DNA of 25,636 bases from JAEXNA01 sp050486105 (GTDB lineage Bacteria > Vulcanimicrobiota > Xenobia > Xenobiales > JADMJV01), in contig JBJHCR010000053.1 of the NCBI GenBank assembly GCA_050486105.1, forward strand, positions 1 to 25,636, given 5' to 3'. The notes beneath the pieces are model-generated. The model did no database searches, was not told where the DNA came from, and saw only the letters and a program-made list of their open reading frames with translations. The translations under genes and the position numbers were made by a program. Positions 14,642 to 23,147 of this stretch are shown piece after piece; position 1 is the stretch's first letter; every line of letters begins with the position of its first letter.

Positions 14642-14681
14642 TTGAGTGAGGGCTTGGGACGCCATCGGAAACTTCATGATT

Positions 14682-15296
14682 TCAAACGGAAGCTTTGGGT
14701 GGCTTAAACTCATTGAGAGCGGCGGCCAGCTCTTGACCGCTTTGTAGGGTAAGACTGAGCCAATTGAAATCATGGCTGGAACCCGAGGAAGCGAAAGTTC
14801 TGAAATTTGCGTCTTTGGACTCGAGAATCGTTAGGAGACCTCCGTGTTTAGGCTGGCGCGCTAAACCATAGAACATCTCTCGATGTTCTCTGAACAGGCT
14901 GTGGCCGGTGGTCCTTGGTTTCCTTTTGAGCCATAAGGTCGAGTCCAGGACTTTGCCTCCAGCCAGATAGAGAACAAACTTCCAGATGCCATTTAGAGGC
15001 AAGGCTTGATGGTTTCCGCCGTTGAGAAACTGAAAGAGTGTTTCGGCCATGGCCGGAATTTGCACTTCGGGTTCTTCGAGCAACATTTCGAAGTAGTTGC
15101 TGGTGGTGATAGACTTAACCGGTTTGGACCCCTGGTGGAAGGCTAAGCGATGGACATAATCCGGAAACGAGGGAGAATGCTCATAGCAAAGAAACCACGC
15201 CTTCTTTTTTCGGCCCACCAAATTTGTTAAAGGGAGTCGCTCTTTGGCCTTATTCGCCTGGGCGAGATTTTGTAAGTTGGTGGTAAACCGGTCCAC
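14682..15296 (-). CDS. Hypothetical protein, unrecognised
   Basis: A 204-aa soluble protein without signal peptide or membrane segments, which I do not recognise. It starts with GTG at 15296, preceded by AAGGGAGAG at a suitable distance, which supports it being a real gene. Composition is mixed: a basic N-terminal third (NKAKERLPLTNLVGRKKKAW), a FCYEH-like stretch with several aromatic residues, and a conserved-looking LNGIWKFVLYLAGGKVLDSTLWLKRK in the middle. No catalytic motif stands out. It is monocistronic, convergent to the VapB remnant and divergent from the serine hydrolase gene. Confidence 0.6.
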   Translation of the reverse strand: MDRFTTNLQNLAQANKAKERLPLTNLVGRKKKAWFLCYEHSPSFPDYVHRLAFHQGSKPVKSITTSNYFEMLLEEPEVQIPAMAETLFQFLNGGNHQALPLNGIWKFVLYLAGGKVLDSTLWLKRKPRTTGHSLFREHREMFYGLARQPKHGGLLTILESKDANFRTFASSGSSHDFNWLSLTLQSGQELAAALNEFKPPKASV

Positions 15297-15437
15297 GAAA
15301 CTTTCTCTCCCTTCCTAGGGGGAGGTTCGTCGAAAGTCCGCGGCTAGCCTTTCCCAGTCAGACCTTTTCGTTGCCATGCCCTTGGAAGACCCCCTACCAA
15401 GAAAGGGATTCCTGAAGGCTCAAGAAATCACCGCCGG

Positions 15438-16901
15438 ATGAGAAACTTCCTTTGGCTTTTCCTGCTCCTGCTGCTGTCTCCTCTTAGTGCCGAGCCCCTG
15501 GAGAAGGAGAAGGTGCAGAAGATCCTCCCGGCTTTTGAGGCCTATGTTGAGCAAGCTCGAAAGGATTGGGAGGTTCCCTCCGTGGCCGTCGCGGTGGTCC
15601 ACGGAGAGGAGATTCTGTGGTGGAAAGGGTTTGGCGCCGCTCCGCCGGACTTGGAAACGGTTTTCGCCATCGGCTCCACCACGAAAGCGTTCGCTGCCGC
15701 CACCTTGGCTCTGATGGTCGACGGAGGAGGGCCGGGATGGGATGCCAAGGTGGTCGACCATGTCCGGGACTTTGCCATGTATGACCCTTGGGTCACCCGG
15801 GAGATGCAGGTGGACGATCTTTTGGCCCAGCACTCGGGGCTGCCACCTCAGGCCTTATCAGGACTGGGGGCCATGGGCTACTCCCGAGACCGGATAAAGC
15901 AGGCTTTGCGCTGGGCCAAGCCGGTCAGCAGTTTTCGCTCTCGATACGCCTACGTCAACTCGCCCCATCTGGTGGCAGGTGAACTGGTGGCCCAGTGGGC
16001 GGGCGCAGATTCCTGGGAGCAAGTTCTCGACGAGAAGCTCCTCAAGCCTCTGGGCATGACTTCCACCACCTGGATCGCCGAGGGTCTCGACCTCAATCCC
16101 AACAGCGCTCCAGGCCACGCTCGTGTGAACGGAAAGGTCAAACAGATCTCCACCGGACCCTTTCCCTACGTTTTTGGTCCCGCCGGCGGCCTGAACTCCA
16201 ATCTCCACGATATGAGCCGCTGGGTCCGTTTGCAGTTGCATAACGGCGAGTTCGACGGCAAACGTCTGATCTCAGAAGAAAACTTGAGGGTCACTCGGAC
16301 CCCTCACACCGTCCTGAGCGACACAGCTTTCTATTGCTTGGGTTGGCTGCGGATCGAATCTAACGGACAACCCATAACCTGGCATAATGGCGGCACCCCT
16401 GGCCACACCACCTTCGTGGGCATTTTGCCAGAAACCAAGCTGGGGGTGGTCATCTTGAGCAATTTGGGTGGAACCCAAATGCCCGACGCCGTGGGACTTC
16501 GATTCTTCGACATGGTTCGAGGCTTCGACGCCCCGGACTACAATCAGGTTTTCCTGGAGAAGCGGCCGTCTCCGGCCGAACCTCGGCCCAAGAGCGGCTC
16601 TTTCCTCGCTGAGATGTCTGGCAGATACCACCATCCAGCCCTGGGACTCATCCAGGTTGACGAGAAAGGCACCATGACCTTTTCAGAGCCCAAGCTTGCA
16701 GCCAGACTCGATCCCATAGGACCAAATCTGTTCGAGGTCCGCGCCAAATCCGGCTGGCTGGTGGACATTGGATGGGACCTCCTGGGAGAGGCTCTCTATG
16801 CGCCGGCGGGGCTTTCCGAACCGGCCTCCTTTACCATCTATCTTGGAGACCAAGGTCAAGGGGTTTCTTACCGTGCCGAAGCGCTGGCAACAGTGCCTTG
16901 A
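15438..16901 (+). CDS. Secreted serine hydrolase, class C beta-lactamase/penicillin-binding protein fold
   Basis: A 487-aa exported protein of the beta-lactamase (PF00144) family. A signal peptide of about 18 residues (basic start, then LWLFLLLLLSPLSA) is followed by the catalytic domain. Active-site motifs are S80-T-T-K83 (SxxK nucleophile and base), Y172-V-N174 (YxN) and H316-N-G-G319, which replaces the KTG motif. A C-terminal domain of about 100 residues, from about 385, is probably of the DUF3471 type. Family members include esterases, D-amino peptidases and carboxypeptidases. An HNGG motif is more usual in esterase/peptidase-like members than in true AmpC, so antibiotic resistance is not implied. 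The ATG is preceded by no strong ribosome site. Confidence 0.88.
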   Translation: MRNFLWLFLLLLLSPLSAEPLEKEKVQKILPAFEAYVEQARKDWEVPSVAVAVVHGEEILWWKGFGAAPPDLETVFAIGSTTKAFAAATLALMVDGGGPGWDAKVVDHVRDFAMYDPWVTREMQVDDLLAQHSGLPPQALSGLGAMGYSRDRIKQALRWAKPVSSFRSRYAYVNSPHLVAGELVAQWAGADSWEQVLDEKLLKPLGMTSTTWIAEGLDLNPNSAPGHARVNGKVKQISTGPFPYVFGPAGGLNSNLHDMSRWVRLQLHNGEFDGKRLISEENLRVTRTPHTVLSDTAFYCLGWLRIESNGQPITWHNGGTPGHTTFVGILPETKLGVVILSNLGGTQMPDAVGLRFFDMVRGFDAPDYNQVFLEKRPSPAEPRPKSGSFLAEMSGRYHHPALGLIQVDEKGTMTFSEPKLAARLDPIGPNLFEVRAKSGWLVDIGWDLLGEALYAPAGLSEPASFTIYLGDQGQGVSYRAEALATVP

Positions 16902-17007
16902 TCGCCCATCCCTAGAAGGCTTCATGTTACAATCCTCGCGACCTCTAGACCGTGAGCGCTCGGGTGGCATACTATAAGGGAAACGACAAGGGAAAGGTTG
17001 ATATAGC

Positions 17008-18561
17008 ATGGAGATCAACGGATTGACGGGGGCCCAGATCCGCCCCACCCCCCGAGTGCTGGCAGAGAACGTGGCCCCGACCATGACCCAGGCTCTAGTT
17101 CCCCAAGACAGCTTGAGCCTGCAGTCGAGGGGCAAACCCAGCGGGGGACCGTCGGCCAACACTCGATTGTCTGACCTGAAACCTGAACAGCTCAAAGCCC
17201 TTGGAGGGGGAGCTTCGGTGGAGAGTATCGCCAAGGCCCAACCAGGGACCACCGTGGGAGAATTGGGGCCCCTGCTTCGCAACCCCGAAGCTCTCGATTC
17301 TATCGCCGGTCTCATGCAGCATCGCAACGATCTCAAAATCGGAGACTTTGTCAGCCAAGACCAGCAAGGTCGGGTCCGGATCGACCCCTCCTACAAAGAC
17401 CCGCAAACGATGGAGTTGCTCAAAGAGCGAGACAACGTTACCCCCAGTGAAATCTCTGCTATGCGGCAAAACTTTGCCAAAACCCTCAAGAACCCCGACC
17501 TGGCCAGAATGGCCACCCAAAAGAGCTTTGAGCTGCTAAAGAAACGACCTGATCTCAGCCCTGAAGATCTGGGTAAGATGATGGACACTTTCAAAGGCGC
17601 CGCTGGAGGAGATCAGAAAGGACAAAAAGGCGGGGAAGGCGACGGAGAAGCCGGAGGCATGGCCGCCTTACAGATGTTCGACTCCGCTTCAAAGCTGATG
17701 ACCGAGCGTCAAGACGTCGACCCCAAAAGGGTGGGAGAGATGGCCCGATCGGTGGGAGAGCTGAGTTCCCCCGAGGACAAGAACGGTCCCAGTTTGGTGG
17801 CCGAAGGATTCGAGTCTGCCAGCAAGTCCTTGCAAGAAAACCCGTTGCGCCAACCCGAAGACATGTCTAAACTCGCTTCTACCCTCGGTGAGCACATGGC
17901 CGGTCAAGACGAAGGCTCTGCGGGACACCGTATGAACGCTTTCAAGCAGACCTCGGAGATGCTGGGAAGCAACCCCATGATGGATCACACCAACGTGGAC
18001 AAGATGATGACCCAGGCCACCGAGCGAGACCCCAGAATTCAAAAAGGTGAGGGAGGCGGCAGCACTAAACGCCTAGCTTCAGTGGTCAACGACGTGACCA
18101 CCGGAGTGAAACAGGGAACCGTGCCATCCAGTGATCTTTCGGCTCACTTTCGCAATCAAGATGCCGAACGGGCCCGCTTTCAGAACGAGAATCCGGAGCA
18201 GAAAAAAGCGGAAAACCAATCTCAACAGTCTGAGGACGGCGGTTCTCGTTCCTCCGATCCAGAATCTCCCAGTGCCTCAAGAGATTCCGCCTCTCCTGGC
18301 CAAGAGCGCGGCGAATCGTCAGGAAATCAGAGAGGACTCGACCCCTTCGCTCGTGCGGCCTCCCTGCCAACCACCGCTCCAGGCGAGGCTCCTGGTGTCA
18401 AGTCTGAGGTCGCTGCCAGGCTCGGTCCTGGAGAGGCCGCCGGCACTGGGGCCACAGAGGGTTCCACTGGTACCAGATCCACCTCCGGGGCCGCCTCCTC
18501 TGAGCCTCAGACATCGGCAGCAGGAGGCGGTATCCAGGTGGAGAGCGAGAGGAGAGGCTAG
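17008..18561 (+). CDS. Protein with degenerate ~40-residue internal repeats and Ser/Gly/Glu-rich tail
   Basis: A 517-aa protein without a signal peptide or recognised domain. The first 60 residues are low in structure (PTPRVLAENVAPT, then QDSLSL). Residues about 131-345 carry about five degenerate helix-turn-helix repeats, for example TMELLKERDNVTPSEISAM, SFELLKKRPDLSPEDLGKMM, DSASKLMTERQDVDPKRVGEM, ESASKSLQENPLRQPEDMSKL and KQTSEMLGSNPMMDHTNVDKM. Consensus: FxxASxLLxxxxxxxPxDhxKM. Gly/Lys/Glu-rich linkers separate some units. Residues 380-517 are Ser/Gly/Glu/Pro-rich and probably disordered. An AAAGG lies about 12 bases before the ATG. The gene stands alone on its strand. A scaffold or surface-associated role is possible, but no function can be assigned. 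Confidence 0.75.
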   Translation: MEINGLTGAQIRPTPRVLAENVAPTMTQALVPQDSLSLQSRGKPSGGPSANTRLSDLKPEQLKALGGGASVESIAKAQPGTTVGELGPLLRNPEALDSIAGLMQHRNDLKIGDFVSQDQQGRVRIDPSYKDPQTMELLKERDNVTPSEISAMRQNFAKTLKNPDLARMATQKSFELLKKRPDLSPEDLGKMMDTFKGAAGGDQKGQKGGEGDGEAGGMAALQMFDSASKLMTERQDVDPKRVGEMARSVGELSSPEDKNGPSLVAEGFESASKSLQENPLRQPEDMSKLASTLGEHMAGQDEGSAGHRMNAFKQTSEMLGSNPMMDHTNVDKMMTQATERDPRIQKGEGGGSTKRLASVVNDVTTGVKQGTVPSSDLSAHFRNQDAERARFQNENPEQKKAENQSQQSEDGGSRSSDPESPSASRDSASPGQERGESSGNQRGLDPFARAASLPTTAPGEAPGVKSEVAARLGPGEAAGTGATEGSTGTRSTSGAASSEPQTSAAGGGIQVESERRG

Positions 18562-18724
18562 GAGAATTTCCGACTGTTCAAGGGTCGAATGGGGTGACAA
18601 CTTACGGGGTTGAAGGAAAGACATCAAAGACTGGCGGAGCTTCTGAGGCTTCGAGAAAAAACGCAAAGAGAATCTCGGATACAGAGCAGGAGGTCATTCT
18701 TCAGCTTGGCCAAACCTCGTTGAA

Positions 18725-20026
18725 ATGAAGCTTTTCAACCTAGTTGCTCTTTTTTTAGCCACTATTCTCTTCTTGGGTTGTGGCTCAACGTTCGACGAGA
18801 GCCCGACATTATCCACCAACACCACCGGACCTGCTCAGCAACCTACGGAAGGTCGGGCTTTGCTGGCAACCGAGGGTGGGGTGGACCTGCTGGCCAGTAT
18901 CGACGCCCTCGGCCCGGAGCGAGCCGAGACCATCTATGGAGCAGTGGGTTCGTGGTCGAACAGCAACTTCACCCTGACCGGCAGCATACAACAAGCGGTA
19001 GTCGCTCTAGCCGTGATTGTCCGAGCACCCAACTTTGGAGCGACCGCGCTATTTGACCTCATCGGCGAGCTTCAGCCGAGACCAGGTCAAGGTCTCATCG
19101 TAGCGTTTGGCCAAACCCTAGCCCCGGGGGATCCGGCAGCCTTAGCTCGGGCCGCAGACTCCCTCACCGCGCTCCGAGCGGCACCCATCCCCTCACCGGG
19201 ACCGGTGGCTCCCATCATCGCTGCTCATTTGGAGCCTGCCTTCGCTAATATGGCCGAGTTCCACGCCACCCGAATCCTGGCCCCGGAGGCCATGCCTCCC
19301 GGCAAGAGAGCGGCCCTTCAAGACCTTCGCTTTAAGGTGCCCGGTTCCGAAACCGGCCAGATCATCCAGAAAGTGATTCGGGTCAGCGACATGCAGAGCT
19401 ATCTCGACGGAACTTTCGATCCCGAAGTTGGTGGTTCCATCTCTTTGAAGGATCAAGTGGCCTTTCTGATCACTCCTGCGGAGTTGATCGCAGGGCTCCG
19501 TCTCGACTACCCCGGAGGGTTTCAAGGGCAGACTCGGGTGGCGGAACTTCTCTTTCCGCAGACCGATGATTTTGAGATCTTCATCCCGTTTTCTGTCGCC
19601 ATGGGGGGGGTGGTAGGTGGTGACTATCCTTTCACCGGAACGGGCTTCACCTCCAACACCGATCGCCAGGTGATCCCCGAGTTTCATATGCCTTTGGGCG
19701 AGAGAGTTCCTCTCCCTCAGGGGTCCCAACTCTTGCTCATCCTGGAGAACGGAGAGTCCTTGCTTCAAGCGACCATCAACGAGAACGGGGAATGGGACCG
19801 AATTGAACAGACCACCGAACGTCGACCTTCGCGCCGTAAGATTGCCCAGAAAGCCAGCTACAAAGGGACCTCTATTTGGGTCAGTTCCACCGACGAAGTC
19901 GACTATTGGGTCACCTGCGAGCAGCGAGAGGTGCCCTCAGATCTCTTCAAGGGCATGAGACAGATTGGGCCCAAGGAATTCTTCGGCCGCATCTCGGTCG
20001 ACGACCCAGAACTTTTCTTCGAATGA
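18725..20026 (+). CDS. Lipoprotein of unknown function
   Basis: A 433-aa lipoprotein. The signal peptide MKLFNLVALFLATILFLG ends at the lipobox cysteine C19 (LFLG|C), so the mature protein is lipid-anchored. A Ser/Thr/Pro-rich linker follows (about 20-45), then a large unrecognised domain, with no catalytic motif. The segment FIPFSVAMGGVVGGDYPFTGTGF and a C-terminal strand-rich region suggest a beta-rich fold. ATG 18725 has no adjacent Shine-Dalgarno sequence; an AGGAGGT lies too far upstream (about 30 bases), so initiation may be unusual. It is followed by a terminator hairpin at 20064-20101, so it is probably the last gene of its transcript. Confidence 0.72.
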   Translation: MKLFNLVALFLATILFLGCGSTFDESPTLSTNTTGPAQQPTEGRALLATEGGVDLLASIDALGPERAETIYGAVGSWSNSNFTLTGSIQQAVVALAVIVRAPNFGATALFDLIGELQPRPGQGLIVAFGQTLAPGDPAALARAADSLTALRAAPIPSPGPVAPIIAAHLEPAFANMAEFHATRILAPEAMPPGKRAALQDLRFKVPGSETGQIIQKVIRVSDMQSYLDGTFDPEVGGSISLKDQVAFLITPAELIAGLRLDYPGGFQGQTRVAELLFPQTDDFEIFIPFSVAMGGVVGGDYPFTGTGFTSNTDRQVIPEFHMPLGERVPLPQGSQLLLILENGESLLQATINENGEWDRIEQTTERRPSRRKIAQKASYKGTSIWVSSTDEVDYWVTCEQREVPSDLFKGMRQIGPKEFFGRISVDDPELFFE

Positions 20027-20063
20027 TTTCCGTTGTGCGGTTTGAACCCATGGGAAGGTTCGA

Positions 20064-20101
20064 GCCTTGCCTTTAAGGATTCGTTCACAAAAAGGCAAGG
20101 C
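20064..20101 (+). terminator. Terminator hairpin after the lipoprotein gene
   Basis: GCCTTGCCTTT (20064-20074) pairs perfectly with AAAGGCAAGGC (20091-20101), giving an 11-bp stem with a 16-base loop, followed by ACTTTTC. The T-run is short, so efficiency is uncertain. Confidence 0.6.
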
Positions 20102-20198
20102 ACTTTTCAGCATGGTTTTACTTGGGAGCAATTCATGGGCGAGCCTATTCGTCTATCATCGATTTATAAAGACACGAACGAAGGCGAGGACTTTCACT

Positions 20199-20420
20199 AT
20201 GATACTGATCTATAACCCCCCACAGTTCCCCATTGCAACCCTGGGACCCAAATCCAACTTTCTAGCTGAACGAGTTTCTGAGATTACCGGTTTTCGCTAC
20301 GGAGGGCGAGGCAGATCAAACTTTTCTTTTGAAGAGGTTGATGAACTCGAGGTGGCTCGACGCAGAAGAGCCTATCGGCGAGGCCTATGTTTGGGTCGAG
20401 ATTTCGGTGATGTGGCCTAA
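20199..20420 (+). CDS. Small 73-aa hypothetical protein
   Basis: A 73-aa frame starting at ATG 20199, with GGCGAGGA placed about eight bases upstream, a good ribosome site. It begins MILIYNPPQFPIATLGPKS and ends with an arginine-rich stretch (VARRRRAYRRG) and LGRDFGDVA. There is no signal peptide or membrane segment, and I do not recognise it. It lies between two hairpin terminators (20064-20101 and 20435-20472), so it would be an independent transcript. Small size keeps confidence moderate. Confidence 0.5.
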   Translation: MILIYNPPQFPIATLGPKSNFLAERVSEITGFRYGGRGRSNFSFEEVDELEVARRRRAYRRGLCLGRDFGDVA

Positions 20421-20434
20421 GACGGAGCAGTCGT

Positions 20435-20472
20435 AAAGCGAGAGGAGGTGCTCGAGCATCTCCTCTCGCTTT
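20435..20472. terminator. Strong bidirectional terminator palindrome
   Basis: AAAGCGAGAGGAGGTGCTC (20435-20453) is followed directly by its near-exact reverse complement GAGCATCTCCTCTCGCTTT (20454-20472), with a single G-T wobble. The 38-base palindrome has A's on one side and TTTCTGTTT on the other. It lies between the small plus-strand gene and the end of the minus-strand exported protein gene, so it can terminate transcripts from both sides. Confidence 0.75.
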
Positions 20473-20583
20473 CTGTTTAGATTCGACCCAGGCCACCAAG
20501 AAATTCGGTGTTCCACTCAGGAAACGGAACACGGTTTCCATAGACGAGCCTCCTCAGCGGCGACTTGTCGATGGCTGAGTTGC

Positions 20584-21486
20584 TCAAGTTCCCATGTTCA
20601 GTATTCTAGAGGTCATCGTCTGGGCCCAACCCCAGTAGGAGAAGACTCCTTTGCCGGTGGCGATGGGACTCACTCCAGTGACCGTCAAGGCTACTTGGCC
20701 TTTGAAGATCCCCGCAGGAATGGTGCAAGTGGTGGTAGATGGGGGCAAAATCAAGCCCTCTTTGAGAGCCTTCTCGGCTCCCATGCGTTGCCATATGGTG
20801 GCGTTGTAGGCGCTTTCCCAGGTGACATCCTTGCCCTCGGCGTTCTTGCCGTGGGCCATAAGAAGATAGCCTGCTGCTTTATCCACGGGCTCCCAGGAGA
20901 CCACTATGGGTTGACTGGTATCCGCGGTGTCGGTGGCCGGCTCCAACACTTTTAGGGCTGGCAAGAATTGCTGGGCCTCGGTCATCTCTAGACTCATTTC
21001 GCCCACATAGTTGGCCTCCAGCTTGTAGGTGCCAGGAACCTTGGAGTCTGCTTGGAGATTCATCATTTGGGTGGCATCGGCCATCCCCTGGGAGCGCACC
21101 GTCCACCATTGGCCCTTAAACCGCCAACCCTTGCCTCGGGCTTCGGGCTGCTTCTCTCCCACCGCAGCTCCACAGCCCCAATAGTAGAGACGCTCAGTCA
21201 TAGCTGAGGGATCCACACCTTGGAAATTGAGAGGGATCACCGGGCCAATCCCCAGACCGGTGGGTACGGTGAGGGAGCCCTTAGGGTCCTCGGGTTTGGC
21301 TAGGTTGGTGTGAAAGTACGAACTCAGCATATACGAGGTCTGGGAGAAGTCTCCAAACTTCGTGGAAGCGGTCATCACCATCAGGGTGGCCTCCCCCCAA
21401 GTCTTCTCGTCCTCTTTGGCTTGGGCCCACGCACTCTGGGTTAGAGTGAAGGCCAGCAGTGTTAGCAACGTCAAAAATGTCCTCAA
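20584..21486 (-). CDS. Exported protein with C-terminal fibronectin-like segment, unknown function
   Basis: A 300-aa exported protein. The start chosen is TTG at 21486, because AAGGAG lies nine bases upstream and a textbook signal peptide follows (RTFLTLLTLLAFTLTQSAWA, cleavage after about residue 21). The frame is open for 65 codons further upstream but without signal-peptide character. The body has no known catalytic motif. Around residues 190-215 the sequence SQPIVVSWEPVDKAAGYLLM looks like a fibronectin type III-like strand pair, and the rest is strand-rich. Several cysteines (YYWGCGAAVG) may form a disulfide or bind a ligand. It is convergent with the small gene at 20199 and shares the terminator between them. 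Confidence 0.72.
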   Translation of the reverse strand: MRTFLTLLTLLAFTLTQSAWAQAKEDEKTWGEATLMVMTASTKFGDFSQTSYMLSSYFHTNLAKPEDPKGSLTVPTGLGIGPVIPLNFQGVDPSAMTERLYYWGCGAAVGEKQPEARGKGWRFKGQWWTVRSQGMADATQMMNLQADSKVPGTYKLEANYVGEMSLEMTEAQQFLPALKVLEPATDTADTSQPIVVSWEPVDKAAGYLLMAHGKNAEGKDVTWESAYNATIWQRMGAEKALKEGLILPPSTTTCTIPAGIFKGQVALTVTGVSPIATGKGVFSYWGWAQTMTSRILNMGT

Positions 21487-21623
21487 GTTAGGATTCTCCT
21501 TCTTTGGATTGTCTGTGGTCGGTAGTACGTTAATTTCAGGCTCAAGACCTTTCTGCGGTCTTGACCCGAAGATTGTGATTTGCTGAGCATCTCGTCGGCC
21601 CTGACCCATCCTGAAACAGATTC

Positions 21624-23042
21624 TTAGGTTTTTGGAGCGAACAGGCCATGGAAACCGTGAGGCACCACCGTTGGGAGCCAAGCTCGGGCAATTTCCTCGA
21701 GGTCCTGGGCATTCAGTAGGAGTAAGAAGGAACGGCTTCCTTCGGCACCCAGGACCACCGAGAGAAGCACACCCTGGTCTTCAGTCTCGCCGTCGGGCCC
21801 AGGCACGAAGATGGGTTCTCCTGGAAAGGTGTTGGGCTCGCTCCAGAAGGTTGCTCTATCCGAAGCCACGTCCAACTTGATTAACCGGTCATAGAACAGG
21901 CTTTGCTCTTGGATCGCACCAACGCCATATACGAACCGATAGGAGCGGGTATTGAATCTCTCGTTGATCCGTGGTAGCTCCAGGCGGTGGCGCGAGGTTG
22001 ACATTCGCTCTGCGGTGTTCTTCCGCAGGTCCAGTCGGTAACGTCGCAGTTGCCCGAAGGGGATCGGTCGGGGTTGGGCTAGAGCAGATAGTCGAAGTTC
22101 TTCAATGATGTCGGCGTTCTCATAGGCAACAAGGTCCACTATTACCGTCTGCTCTTGCTCGTAGCAGTTCACATGGTGGAAGACGAATATGGGCTCTCCC
22201 AGAAGAGTTTTTTGAAGGGCCGGGCACCGGGCTCGACCCAGGAGGTGGAACCGGGTTTGGGCCTCGGGTTTCCAGCGAAAATTCTCAATGAAGGGTCGGT
22301 TTCTCGTGAGCAATCTCCAAGGGGTCACCTGAAACGGAGGACATGTGAGAATCGCATAGTTCTCGGTTAGACCGAAACTGTGCACATAGGAAGGTTCTCG
22401 GACCGGAACTCGAGCGAATTCTTTGCGGGGCCCATCTCCGATTTGCTCGTACAACCGATACGAGGTGACTGCACTGTAGTGCAAAATCAGGTTGAACAAC
22501 GACGCGCCGTCTTGGTGCGGATGGGCGGTGGTGGAGCCGTCAGGCAAAGAGTCAGAGTAGACGAAAGGTGCTTTACTCCTTAGGGTTTCGGGATCGAATT
22601 CCATAGAAACGGGCAGTTCGGTTAAGGCCAGGTATTGGTGAGCTTGTTTGATGATGCTGATATTGGGGTTCTCGGTGGCGTCCACAAAAAACGCGCTCAT
22701 GACCTTGCGGAAGAGGCTGCGGCAAGGGTCGCAGGCAAAGCCCGGATATCCGATGCGGCCACTGGATTGAGCTACTCGAAAGTCTGCCGAGCGCACGAAG
22801 CGAGAGCGATACGTGAGGGTCGTCCCAGCGAGCTTGAAGGCGTGTAGCAAAGCCAGGCCGTCGAACCAGTGATTCACCGACTGTCTGCCTCGGTCATAGC
22901 GACCAGGTCCATTACGGAATAGGGTGCCGTGCAGCCAGTGAGGCGGTTCCCCGAGCCAAGAGAGTTCGACCGGTTCGGTCTCTTCGACATCTTGGAAACC
23001 CCCTAGATAGGCGGTGTTGTTCACTTGACGGGATTCATTCAT
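21624..23042 (-). CDS. Carotenoid cleavage oxygenase (RPE65/BCO-type)
   Basis: A 472-aa non-heme iron oxygenase that cleaves a double bond in carotenoids or apocarotenoids to give aldehydes or ketones. The four iron-binding histidines of the seven-bladed propeller are identifiable: H174 in TTAHPHQDG, H221 in YVHSFGLTENY, H290 in FHHVNCYE and H465 in PHGFHGLF. The N-terminal signature LHGTLFRNGPGRYDRG (38-52) is typical. The motif forms (VHSFG, HHVNxYE, FHGLF) resemble animal RPE65/BCO proteins more than the plant NCED forms. ATG 23042 is chosen because homology begins soon after it; an upstream open frame has no such character. The gene is divergent from the mutase, with a 105-base gap. No carotenoid biosynthesis genes are visible, so the substrate is unknown. 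Confidence 0.88.
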   Translation of the reverse strand: MNESRQVNNTAYLGGFQDVEETEPVELSWLGEPPHWLHGTLFRNGPGRYDRGRQSVNHWFDGLALLHAFKLAGTTLTYRSRFVRSADFRVAQSSGRIGYPGFACDPCRSLFRKVMSAFFVDATENPNISIIKQAHQYLALTELPVSMEFDPETLRSKAPFVYSDSLPDGSTTAHPHQDGASLFNLILHYSAVTSYRLYEQIGDGPRKEFARVPVREPSYVHSFGLTENYAILTCPPFQVTPWRLLTRNRPFIENFRWKPEAQTRFHLLGRARCPALQKTLLGEPIFVFHHVNCYEQEQTVIVDLVAYENADIIEELRLSALAQPRPIPFGQLRRYRLDLRKNTAERMSTSRHRLELPRINERFNTRSYRFVYGVGAIQEQSLFYDRLIKLDVASDRATFWSEPNTFPGEPIFVPGPDGETEDQGVLLSVVLGAEGSRSFLLLLNAQDLEEIARAWLPTVVPHGFHGLFAPKT

Positions 23043-23081
23043 ACAGGGCTTAACGTTCCCTGATCGCCGGGCCCCCTCCCC

Positions 23082-23099
23082 CCGAGTTTTGATACTCGG
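23082..23099. other. Small hairpin in the carotenoid oxygenase-mutase intergenic region
   Basis: CCGAGT and ACTCGG enclose a six-base loop (TTTGAT), followed on the plus strand by CTTTTGGG. It may be a leader hairpin of the mutase mRNA or a weak terminator. No cobalamin riboswitch features were seen in this 105-base gap. Confidence 0.3.
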
Positions 23100-23147
23100 C
23101 TTTTGGGCGGTATAGGGTTCCGACAGCAGCAAAGAGAAGAGCTGCTC

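Noticed and set aside
15438..16901. Resistance-type AmpC beta-lactamase
   Set aside because: The SxxK and YxN motifs are shared by the whole serine-hydrolase family, but the third motif is HNGG rather than KTG and a C-terminal domain is present, so an esterase or peptidase-like role is more likely.
21487..21681. Upstream extension of the exported protein frame
   Set aside because: The 65 extra codons precede a proper signal peptide and an AAGGAG-TTG start, and overlap the oxygenase end.
23043..23147. Cobalamin riboswitch before the mutase gene
   Set aside because: Only 105 bases are available and there is no B12-box-like sequence; a single short hairpin is present.
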